Shown here: positions 1-5,352 of the stretch, piece by piece
Layout: each line of letters opens with the position of its first letter
How positions within the stretch are numbered: position 1 is the stretch's first letter
Assembly: GCA_027030435.1 (NCBI GenBank)
Contig: JALVEX010000418.1
Span: 1-6,868 of the forward strand
Reading direction: 5' to 3'
Source: Paracoccaceae bacterium
GTDB lineage: Bacteria; Pseudomonadota; Alphaproteobacteria; Rhodobacterales; Rhodobacteraceae
Length of the DNA: 6,868 bases
The notes under the pieces: model-generated
The model's input: the letters and a program-made list of their open reading frames with translations, nothing else
Databases searched by the model: none
Told to the model about the DNA's origin: nothing
Program-made: the position numbers and the translations under genes

Positions 1-56
1 TGGATCAAATGGCACGGCAGGAAGCCGAAGGCGTCATCAACAGGATCACCGGCTGA
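1..56 (+). CDS. dxr: C-terminal end of an upstream gene, probably 1-deoxy-D-xylulose 5-phosphate reductoisomerase (3' fragment)
   Basis: Seventeen complete codons, read from position 3, encode DQMARQEAEGVINRITG followed by a TGA stop at 54-56. The rest of the gene lies outside the window. The assignment to DXR, the second enzyme of the non-mevalonate isoprenoid pathway, rests mainly on context, since dxr commonly lies directly upstream of rseP. It also rests on the tail, an acidic residue then M-A-R and alternating Ala/Glu, which resembles the final helix of DXR proteins. The fragment is too short for a firm call; cdsA is another gene often found before rseP. It ends 39 bases before rseP on the same strand, so co-transcription is likely. 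Confidence 0.5.
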   Translation, partial: DQMARQEAEGVINRITG

Positions 57-76
57 GCCCTTCGGGCGGCCGCAGC

Positions 77-86
77 AAGGAAAGAG
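77..86 (+). promoter_or_regulatory. Ribosome binding site of rseP
   Basis: The purine run AAGGAAAGAG ends 9 bases before the ATG at 96. It is the clearest Shine-Dalgarno-like sequence near this start and supports choosing that ATG. No promoter is evident in the 39-base gap after the upstream gene, so rseP probably shares its transcript. Confidence 0.6.
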
Positions 87-95
87 CGATACCGC

Positions 96-1451
96 ATGGA
101 CATCTCCACCCTGATCCCCTCCTTCGGCGGATTTCTCTTCACCGCCGCAGCCTTCATCATCGCGCTTTCGATCATCGTCGCGGTGCATGAATTCGGCCAT
201 TACATCGTCGGCCGCTGGTCGGGGATCCATGCGGAAGTGTTCTCGCTCGGCTTCGGCCCGGTGATCTGGAGCCGCACCGACAAGCGCGGCACGAAATGGC
301 AGATCGCGGCGCTCCCCTTCGGCGGCTACGTGAAATTCCTCGGCGATTCGGACGCCGCCTCATCGGGAACCGACGAAGAGGCGGTTTCGGCCCTCAGCGA
401 GGAGGAACTGCGCCACACCATGCACGGCGCGCCGCTCTGGGCGCGCTTTCTCACGGTCCTGGCCGGGCCGGTGTTCAATTTCCTGCTCTCGATCCTGCTG
501 TTTTCCGCCCTCGCGCTCACCATCGGCATCGCCCGCGAGCCACTCACGGTGGAGGAGATATACCCCCTGCCGGTGGAGGGGATCACGGTAGAGCCCGGCG
601 ATGCGCTTATCGCCGTGGAGGGAAAGACCCTGCCCAGGAGCCGCGAGGAAGGGAGCAAGGGCCTCTGGGAGATTGGCAAGACCCTCCCGCGCCGCGATCT
701 CCTGACCTATGACGTCGCGCGCGGCGAGGCGCAGACACAGGCCCTCGGCCCCCAGCTCTTCCCGACGCGCGTGGGCGGCGTCAACGTCAATTCCGCGGCG
801 CGCGAGGCGGGCATCCGCACCGGCGACGTGATCCTGAAGATCGACGGAAAGAAGGTCTATCGCTTCGACGAGATGGTCGAGATGGTGAAGGCCTCCGGCG
901 GGCGGGCGATGACGCTCGAAGTGTGGCGCGAAGGCGATACCTTCGAGGTGACGCTGAAGCCGCGCCGGCGCGACATCCCAAAGGGCGACGGCACCTTCGA
1001 AACCCGCTGGCTGATGGGCATCCAGAGCAGCCTCTTCTTCATTCCCGCCGCCGAGACCCCGGATCCCCTCACCGCGATCACGCTCGGCGCGGCGCGCACC
1101 TGGGGCGTGATCCGCCTCAGCGCCTCGGGCATCTATCACCTGCTGACGGGCCAGATCAGCAGCTGCAACGTCTCGGGCCCCGTGGGCATCGCGCGCGCCT
1201 CGGGCAGCATGGCAAGCGAAGGGCTCGCGGCCTTCATCGGCTTCATCGCCCTCCTCTCCACCGCGATCGGCTTTCTCAACCTCCTGCCGGTGCCGATGCT
1301 CGATGGCGGGCATCTGGTGTTCTACGCCTGGGAGGCGATCACCGGGCGCCCGCCCAACGAAAAGCTGCTGCGCATCCTGATGACGATCGGCCTCGTCCTC
1401 GTGCTCGGGCTGATGGCCTTCGGGCTCAGCAATGACCTGACCTGCAAATAG
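96..1451 (+). CDS. rseP: RseP-type site-2 intramembrane zinc metalloprotease
   Basis: Inner-membrane protease that cleaves transmembrane segments of anti-sigma factors and signal-peptide remnants; the Caulobacter relative is MmpA. The protein has 451 residues, close to E. coli RseP (450). The first membrane helix (about 13-30) runs into the zinc motif HEFGH, with ligands H31 and H35 and catalytic E32. G-G-Y-V-K at 76-80 is the conserved membrane-reentrant loop. A second helix spans about 119-144. The periplasmic part has a good PDZ domain at about 222-290 (core RTGDVILKIDGKKV from 241). Before it is a shortened PDZ-like segment with GDALIAVEGK at 168-177. S-G-P-V-G-I-A follows at 360-366. The third zinc ligand lies in NLLPVPMLDGG (395-405, D403), and a final helix spans about 427-445. 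All catalytic elements are intact. Regulatory substrates cannot be inferred, because no sigma or anti-sigma gene is in view. Confidence 0.97.
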   Translation: MDISTLIPSFGGFLFTAAAFIIALSIIVAVHEFGHYIVGRWSGIHAEVFSLGFGPVIWSRTDKRGTKWQIAALPFGGYVKFLGDSDAASSGTDEEAVSALSEEELRHTMHGAPLWARFLTVLAGPVFNFLLSILLFSALALTIGIAREPLTVEEIYPLPVEGITVEPGDALIAVEGKTLPRSREEGSKGLWEIGKTLPRRDLLTYDVARGEAQTQALGPQLFPTRVGGVNVNSAAREAGIRTGDVILKIDGKKVYRFDEMVEMVKASGGRAMTLEVWREGDTFEVTLKPRRRDIPKGDGTFETRWLMGIQSSLFFIPAAETPDPLTAITLGAARTWGVIRLSASGIYHLLTGQISSCNVSGPVGIARASGSMASEGLAAFIGFIALLSTAIGFLNLLPVPMLDGGHLVFYAWEAITGRPPNEKLLRILMTIGLVLVLGLMAFGLSNDLTCK

Positions 1452-1474
1452 GCGCGCGCGCCCTCATCACTGGT

Positions 1475-1500
1475 CCCTCAAATATCCCCGCTGGAGGCAT
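1475..1500. repeat. Probable Rhodobacterales dispersed intergenic repeat
   Basis: The core AAATATCCCCGCTGGAGG lies 23 bases after the rseP stop. Read on the other strand it gives GCCTCCAGCGGGGATATTT, one base different from GCCTCCGGCGGGGATATTT. I recall that sequence as recurring between and at the ends of genes in many Rhodobacteraceae genomes. The identification is from memory and only one copy is in the window. The function of such elements is unclear; they often sit near transcription ends. Confidence 0.5.
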
Positions 1501-1507
1501 TCCGCAC

Positions 1508-1540
1508 GCGCCACGCGGCCGATCGCCGGGCCGCAAGCGC
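1508..1540 (+). terminator. GC-rich hairpin downstream of rseP, possible terminator without a U-tract
   Basis: The arm GCGGCC (1515-1520) pairs with GGCCGC (1529-1534) around an 8-base loop. The stem is extended by GCGC (1508-1511) pairing with GCGC (1537-1540) across a small 3/2 internal loop, for 10 base pairs in all. No T-run follows, so it is not a classical intrinsic terminator. It could still act as an RNA 3'-end structure or with Rho. It starts just after the dispersed repeat. Confidence 0.35.
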
Positions 1541-1705
1541 AACGGGCTGGCCGGGGCGCCGCGGGGGCGGGCGGAGGCATGGGCCATCGGCGGATTTCCC
1601 CCATCGCACCCCGGCACTGCCCCAAGCGCCCAATTCCTGCCATATTCCGCCGCTAGGGTGTCATTCGAGCCGACTATTCAGACTCGCAATTACGGGCAAG
1701 AAACA

Positions 1706-1849
1706 ATGCAAGCCATTCAGCAACAGCAGGAAGAAAGCTACAACGGGCTTTCGCTTTTTCTCGATCTGAACTGGGACCGGATTCTCTACCTGGCGACGAT
1801 CGTCATCGCGCTCGGTGTGGGCGGGATGCTCGGCGCCATGCTGCGCTAG
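1706..1849 (+). CDS. Candidate small single-pass membrane protein (47 aa), function unknown
   Basis: I do not recognise a family. From the ATG at 1706 the product is 47 residues: a Gln-rich polar start (Q5-Q8), an amphipathic stretch to about residue 20, then L-N-W-D-R (21-25) and one hydrophobic helix (26-46), ending in Arg47. The helix carries A35, G39 and G43 at four-residue spacing, a glycine-zipper pattern typical of tight helix packing. Codon use is GC3-rich like the neighbours, which argues for real coding. The frame is also open from a GTG at 1658, giving 63 residues. I prefer the ATG because the membrane helix sits in a compact protein, but neither start has a strong ribosome site (only GGGCAAG before the ATG). 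It lies alone between rseP and bamA, so an envelope role is possible but unproven. It could also be a chance reading frame. Confidence 0.5.
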   Translation: MQAIQQQQEESYNGLSLFLDLNWDRILYLATIVIALGVGGMLGAMLR

Positions 1850-1869
1850 ACGCCGACCGGATCTGAGCG

Positions 1870-1912
1870 GCCGGGGCGTGCCGGGGCGTATCGCCCACGG
1901 GCAGCTTGGGCG
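1870..1912 (+). repeat. Tandem 10-bp repeat with two mutually exclusive hairpins
   Basis: GCCGGGGCGT occurs twice in direct succession (1870-1879 and 1880-1889). Just after, GGGCG (1884-1888) can pair with CGCCC (1892-1896). The same CGCCC plus A (1892-1897) can instead pair with TGGGCG (1907-1912), so the two stems compete. The block starts 20 bases after the stop of the small membrane protein candidate and could affect its transcript end. No T-run follows. Confidence 0.35.
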
Positions 1913-1970
1913 GATCGCCACGAAATCACCTGAAAAACAACAGCACCCGCCGCCAGGGGGCGAAGATGAT

Positions 1971-1999
1971 GTGACACGCCGGATCGCACATGCTATATG
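1971..1999 (+). promoter_or_regulatory. Candidate sigma-70-type promoter for bamA, overlapped by a dyad
   Basis: GTGACA (1971-1976, one mismatch to TTGACA) is followed after exactly 17 bases by TATATG (1994-1999, four of six matches to TATAAT). Transcription would begin near 2005 and give a leader of about 110 bases before the bamA ATG. The proposed -10 lies within the left arm of the inverted repeat at 1994-2016, the position expected for repressor control. Assigned by eye only. Confidence 0.4.
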
Positions 2000-2016
2000 T
2001 CGTGGAAAGACATATA
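1994..2016. promoter_or_regulatory. Perfect 8-bp inverted repeat, possible operator
   Basis: The arms TATATGTC (1994-2001) and GACATATA (2009-2016) are perfect reverse complements around the 7-base spacer GTGGAAA. The element is strikingly AT-rich in a very GC-rich region and covers the -10 and presumed start site of the promoter-like sequence before bamA. This fits an operator for a dimeric helix-turn-helix regulator. It does not match the FnrL, PpsR (TGT-N12-ACA) or LexA sites I know from these bacteria, so I name no regulator. An RNA hairpin is the alternative, but only if transcription starts further upstream. Confidence 0.55.
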
Positions 2017-2076
2017 CGGGGGCGGTGAATCGGCGAAGGCATCCGCGTGCCGATGCGCTTTGACACCACGCCCCCG
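2017..2076 (+). promoter_or_regulatory. Foldable leader element upstream of bamA
   Basis: CGGGGGCG (2017-2024) is perfectly complementary to CGCCCCCG (2069-2076). GTG (2025-2027) continues the helix with CAC (2064-2066) across a 2-base bulge. Inside, ATCGGC (2029-2034) pairs with GCCGAT (2049-2054). The outer stem starts at the base immediately after the AT-rich dyad. If transcription starts near 2005, this would be the first structure of the bamA leader. No known riboswitch class is recognised. GC-rich DNA gives such pairings by chance fairly often. Confidence 0.35.
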
Positions 2077-2088
2077 GAAGTTTAGGCA
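2060..2088 (+). promoter_or_regulatory. Alternative promoter-like sequence for bamA
   Basis: A perfect TTGACA (2060-2065) is followed after 17 bases by TAGGCA (2083-2088), a poor -10. It would start transcription about 20 bases before the bamA ATG. The -35 is the best in the spacer, but the weak -10 and the overlap with a possible RNA stem make it uncertain. Confidence 0.3.
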
Positions 2089-2091
2089 TGG

Positions 2092-2111
2092 CCCGAAGGC
2101 AGACATTCGGG
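2092..2111 (+). promoter_or_regulatory. Small hairpin just before the bamA start
   Basis: CCCGAA (2092-2097) pairs perfectly with TTCGGG (2106-2111) around an 8-base loop and ends four bases before the ATG at 2116. The Shine-Dalgarno-like GAAGG (2095-2099) is partly within the stem. The hairpin could therefore limit initiation at 2116 or favour the in-frame ATG at 2137, which is preceded by ACGGGG with a 6-base spacing. Confidence 0.35.
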
Positions 2112-2115
2112 TGAA

Positions 2116-4533
2116 ATGAACGGGACGGGGCACAGCATGAACGATCACGGGGCGGTTTTTCACGGCAACCAATCGGAGGCCGATCAGGCCGGCGGCAATG
2201 GTTGGAATCCCGGCAGTCATGGCCGGCTCCGGGCGGCGCTGAGCGGCGCTGTTTTGTGCCTCATGCTGGCGCTAGGCGGGGTCGGGTATCTTCTGATCGC
2301 CGCCACGCCGGCAGCGGCGCAGCAGAGCTACCGCTTCTCGCAGGTGAAGGTCGAGGGCAATCAGCGGGTGGATGCCCCCACCATCCTTTCCTATGCCGGG
2401 CTGAAGCGCGGCGCGGCGGTGAGCGCGGCGGAGCTTGACGCCGCCTATCAGCGCGTGGTCGCCTCGGGGCTGTTCGAGAAGGTCGAGTTCGTCCCCGCCG
2501 GCGGCACGCTGGTCATCCGGGTGAAGGAATATCCCACCATCAACATCGTCAACATCGAGGGCAACAAGCGCATCAAGGACGAGGATCTCCTCGCCGTGGT
2601 GCAATCGCGCTCGCGCCATGTCTACAGCCCGGCGCAGGCCGAGGCCGATGCCGCCGCCATCACCGAGGCCTACCGCCAGCAGGGCCGCCTTGCCGCCACC
2701 GTCACCCCGAAGATCATCCGGCGCAGCGAAAACCGCGTGGATCTGGTGTTCGAGGTGGTCGAGGGCAAGGTGGTGGAGATCGAGCGCATCAGCTTCGTGG
2801 GCAACCGCGCCTATTCCGATCGCCGCCTGCGCCGGGTGCTCGGCACCAAGCAGGCGGGGCTTCTGCGCGCCCTCATCAAGAGCGATACCTTTGTCCCCGA
2901 CCGCATCGAATTCGACAAGCAGGTGCTGCGCGATTTCTACCTCTCGCGCGGCTATATCGATTTCCGGGTGCTCTCCGTCACCAGCGCGCTGACGCGCCGT
3001 CGCGATGCCTTCCTGATCACCTTCAAGGTGCATGAGGGCCAGCGGTTCCGCTTTGGCAAGATAACGGCCAGCAGCGATCTTCCGGGGATCGATCCGGAAG
3101 AATACCTGAAGGTATCCAAGATGCGTTCGGGCAAGATCTACAATCCGGCGGTCGTGGATCGCGCCATCACCCGGATGGAGCGGCTGGCGCTGCAGAAGGG
3201 GCTTAATTTCATCCGCGTGGAGCCGCGCGTCATGCGCAATGAGCGCGATCAGACGCTCGATATCGAATTCGTCATCAGCAAGGGGCCGCGGGTGTTCGTC
3301 GAGCGGATCGATATCGAGGGCAACGCCACCACGCTCGATCGCGTGATCCGCCGGCAGTTCCGCACCGTGGAGGGCGATCCCTTCAATCCCCGCGAGATCC
3401 GCGATGCGGCCGAACGCATCCGCGCCCTCGGATTCTTCAAGAAAACCGACGTGAACGCCCGTGACGGCTCGGCGCCCGATCGTGTGATCATCGATGTCAA
3501 TGTGGAGGAGCAGCCCACCGGCAATCTCAACTTCGGCGCCTCGTTTTCCTCCGATACGGGCTTCGGGCTCACCCTCGGCTTCTCCGAGCGCAATTTCCTC
3601 GGCCGCGGGCAATCGATCAATTTCAAGCTCAATACCGCGTCCAGGGATCGCTCCTTCCTCTTCTCCTTCACCGAGCCGGCGCTCCTGGGGCGCGATCTCT
3701 CCTTCGGGATCAGCGCGGCCTATGTCACCTCGAACCGCTCCAACGCGCTCTACAGCACGAAGATTACCCGCTTCTCGCCTTCGCTCGGATTCCCGGTGAG
3801 CGAAAACGGGCGCCTGCAGGTCCGTTACGAGGCCAAGGCGGCGGAGGTTTTCGATGTGGATGCGGGCTCCTCGCCGATCCTGCAGGCCGATGCGGCGCGC
3901 GGGCGCGAGATCTCGAGCGGGATCGGCTACAGCTACAGCTATGATTCGCGCAAGACGGGGCTCAATCCGAATGCCGGTATCGTCTTCCGCTTCAGCCAGG
4001 ATTACGCCGGGCTCGGCGGCGACAACAAATACATCCGCACCACCGCGCTTCTGGGCGGCGAAACCAGGGTGCTGAACGAGGAAGTCACCCTGCGCGCGGT
4101 GCTTGAGGGCGGCGCGATCGCAAGCCTTTCGGGCGAAACCCGCATCACCGATCGCTTCTTTCTCAACAGCGGCAAGCTGCGCGGCTTCTCCCCCAACGGC
4201 CTCGGCCCCCGCGACACCACCGCCGCCAACAACGATGCGCTCGGCGGCAATATCTACTCCGTGCTCAGGCTCGAGGCCGAATTCCCCCTCGGCCTGCCCG
4301 AGGAATACGGCATCACCGGGGGCGTGTTTCTCGATACCGGATCGCTCTGGGGGCTTGACGATCTCCATGGCACGGCGGTGGATGACGGCTTCCACCTGCG
4401 CTCGGCGATCGGGTTCTCGCTGTTCTGGGATACGTCGATCGGCCCGCTGCGGTTCAATTTCTCCCATGTCCTGAAGAAGCAGCCCTATGACGAGGAGCGC
4501 AATTTCGAGTTCACCGTCTCGACGACCTTCTGA
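2116..4533 (+). CDS. bamA: Outer membrane protein assembly factor BamA (Omp85 family)
   Basis: Central component of the BAM complex, which folds and inserts beta-barrel proteins into the outer membrane. The 805-residue product matches the family size (E. coli 810). A hydrophobic signal segment (about 41-62) ends at A-A-A, with cleavage likely after A68. Five POTRA domains follow: about 72-138, 139-217, 218-306, 309-389 and 391-465. The first two carry the recurrent V-x-V/I-x-G-N-x-R signature (KVEGNQRVD, NIEGNKRIK). The barrel runs from about 466 to F805, with the expected terminal aromatic residue. The loop-6 motif is L688-R-G-F691 within LRGFSPNGLGPRD, keeping the key Arg but with Leu where V is usual. 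The amino end is long: about 40 polar residues precede the signal helix from ATG 2116, or 33 from the in-frame ATG 2137 (M8), so the start is uncertain. It follows a 266-base spacer with candidate regulatory elements and is tightly followed by the chaperone gene. Confidence 0.97.
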   Translation: MNGTGHSMNDHGAVFHGNQSEADQAGGNGWNPGSHGRLRAALSGAVLCLMLALGGVGYLLIAATPAAAQQSYRFSQVKVEGNQRVDAPTILSYAGLKRGAAVSAAELDAAYQRVVASGLFEKVEFVPAGGTLVIRVKEYPTINIVNIEGNKRIKDEDLLAVVQSRSRHVYSPAQAEADAAAITEAYRQQGRLAATVTPKIIRRSENRVDLVFEVVEGKVVEIERISFVGNRAYSDRRLRRVLGTKQAGLLRALIKSDTFVPDRIEFDKQVLRDFYLSRGYIDFRVLSVTSALTRRRDAFLITFKVHEGQRFRFGKITASSDLPGIDPEEYLKVSKMRSGKIYNPAVVDRAITRMERLALQKGLNFIRVEPRVMRNERDQTLDIEFVISKGPRVFVERIDIEGNATTLDRVIRRQFRTVEGDPFNPREIRDAAERIRALGFFKKTDVNARDGSAPDRVIIDVNVEEQPTGNLNFGASFSSDTGFGLTLGFSERNFLGRGQSINFKLNTASRDRSFLFSFTEPALLGRDLSFGISAAYVTSNRSNALYSTKITRFSPSLGFPVSENGRLQVRYEAKAAEVFDVDAGSSPILQADAARGREISSGIGYSYSYDSRKTGLNPNAGIVFRFSQDYAGLGGDNKYIRTTALLGGETRVLNEEVTLRAVLEGGAIASLSGETRITDRFFLNSGKLRGFSPNGLGPRDTTAANNDALGGNIYSVLRLEAEFPLGLPEEYGITGGVFLDTGSLWGLDDLHGTAVDDGFHLRSAIGFSLFWDTSIGPLRFNFSHVLKKQPYDEERNFEFTVSTTF

Positions 4534-4534
4534 G

Positions 4535-5218
4535 ATGGCGGCGCGGCGCAGGCAAGGGCAGGGCTTTCACCTGCGCGGGATGTGCCCCGGCGCCAAACGC
4601 AGTGCGATGGCCCTTGCCGTGGTGCTTGGCGCTGCCCATCTCCTTCCCGCCGAGGGTATGGCACAGGAGCAGCCCTCCGCCAATGGCTCGCCCGCTGTCA
4701 CATCCGATGCCCCATCCGCCCCCCGGCGCATGGCGCCGATCCTCACCCTCAATCAGGAGCGGCTGTTTCGCAAATCCCTCTTCGGGGAGCGGGCGATCCG
4801 CGAGCGTGACAATGCGCTTGCCGAGCTGGCGCGGGAAAACCGGCGCATCGAGGCCGAACTTACGCAGGAGGAAAAGGATCTCACCGAAAGGCGCAAGGCG
4901 CTCCCGGCGGCGCAATTCCGCAAGCTCGCGGATGCCTTCGATGAAAAGGTGCAGGGCATCCGCAAGGCGCAGGATGAAAAGGCGCGCGCCATCGTCGGGC
5001 GGTATGAATCCGAGCAGCAGCGTTTCTTCGGGCTGGTGCTGCCGCTTCTGAGCGAGATCGTGAGCGAACGCGGCGCCTCCGCCATCATCGACAGCCGGGT
5101 GATCATCGTCGCCACCGAAGATATCGACATCACCGACGAAGCCCTTCGCCTCATCGATGCGCGCATCGGAGAGGGCGGCGCGGGCGAGGCGGGCGAAGGG
5201 AGCGGGGGAAATGAATGA
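4535..5218 (+). CDS. OmpH/Skp family periplasmic outer-membrane protein chaperone
   Basis: Periplasmic holdase thought to carry unfolded outer-membrane proteins to BamA. With the ATG at 4535, one base after the bamA stop, the product has 227 residues. It has a basic start, a hydrophobic signal segment (about 24-37) and likely cleavage after G-M-A (residue 43). A disordered Pro/Ser/Ala linker follows to about 66, then ILTLNQERLF (69-78), the first strand of the family. A charged alpha-helical coiled coil (about 84-165) forms the tentacle, and a closing region (about 172-209) includes AIIDSRVIIV and D-I-D-I-T-D. The last 16 residues are Gly/Glu-rich. The chosen start has no ribosome site and implies translational coupling to bamA. 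In-frame ATGs at 4580 and 4607 are alternatives with shorter signal peptides, and a further ATG at 4487 inside bamA is less likely. The family call is secure, but the symbol (skp or ompH) varies in this group. Confidence 0.9.
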   Translation: MAARRRQGQGFHLRGMCPGAKRSAMALAVVLGAAHLLPAEGMAQEQPSANGSPAVTSDAPSAPRRMAPILTLNQERLFRKSLFGERAIRERDNALAELARENRRIEAELTQEEKDLTERRKALPAAQFRKLADAFDEKVQGIRKAQDEKARAIVGRYESEQQRFFGLVLPLLSEIVSERGASAIIDSRVIIVATEDIDITDEALRLIDARIGEGGAGEAGEGSGGNE

Positions 5219-5352
5219 TCCGGCAGCTCGCGGCCCAACCCGCTTTACGGGCCGGGGCTTAATTGCTAGCTAGGCGGGGCCGGGCGCACGGCAAAATGGA
5301 TACAGTTTCAATACTCTGACCGTTACAACCATCTGACGGGGGCAAGAACCAC
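5219..5352. other. Spacer between chaperone gene and fabZ
   Basis: This 134-base gap is the only real break between bamA and lpxI. Its second half (about 5291-5335) is noticeably richer in A+T, as promoters here tend to be. It offers TACAGT (5301-5306) and TACAAC (5324-5329) as -10-like words, but I find no TTG-type -35 at the right distance. An internal promoter for fabZ-lpxA-lpxI is plausible but not shown. Two adjacent CTAG words occur at 5266-5273. There is no reading frame for lpxD or any other gene. Confidence 0.4.
5231..5254 (+). terminator. Weak hairpin after the chaperone gene
   Basis: CGGCCC (5231-5236) pairs with GGGCCG (5249-5254) around a 12-base loop. An alternative inner stem pairs CCCG (5239-5242) with CGGG (5248-5251). 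GGGCTTAATT follows, which is not a proper T-run. It may cause partial termination or stabilise the RNA end between the BAM part and the lipid A part of the cluster. Confidence 0.3.

Noticed and set aside
360..1313. Long minus-strand open frame opposite rseP
   Set aside because: It is the same antisense artefact of GC-rich codons. The product has biased composition and the sense strand holds all RseP motifs.
1451..1462. Perfect 12-bp palindrome GGCGCGCGCGCC at the rseP stop
   Set aside because: An alternating GC run is self-complementary by nature and common in such genomes. It has no loop or T-run to make it a terminator.
1426..1617. Minus-strand 63-codon frame across the rseP end and the repeat
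   Set aside because: Its central residues come from the dispersed-repeat sequence and the rest is Arg/Pro/Gly-rich from GC-rich spacer. It has no ribosome site and no family likeness.
1658..1705. Longer GTG-started form of the small membrane protein
   Set aside because: There is no Shine-Dalgarno sequence before the GTG, and the extra 16 residues add no recognisable feature. It is kept only as an alternative start.
1990..2028. Twelve-codon upstream frame (MLYVVERHIRGR) through the dyad before bamA
   Set aside because: It has no ribosome site, the frame is too short to judge, and the proposed start site near 2005 would remove its ATG.
2272..4467. Very long open frame on the minus strand opposite bamA
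   Set aside because: High GC3 coding DNA routinely leaves its antisense frame open. The product is low-complexity, rich in Arg, Ala, Glu and Gly, with no recognisable domain, while the + strand encodes an unmistakable BamA.
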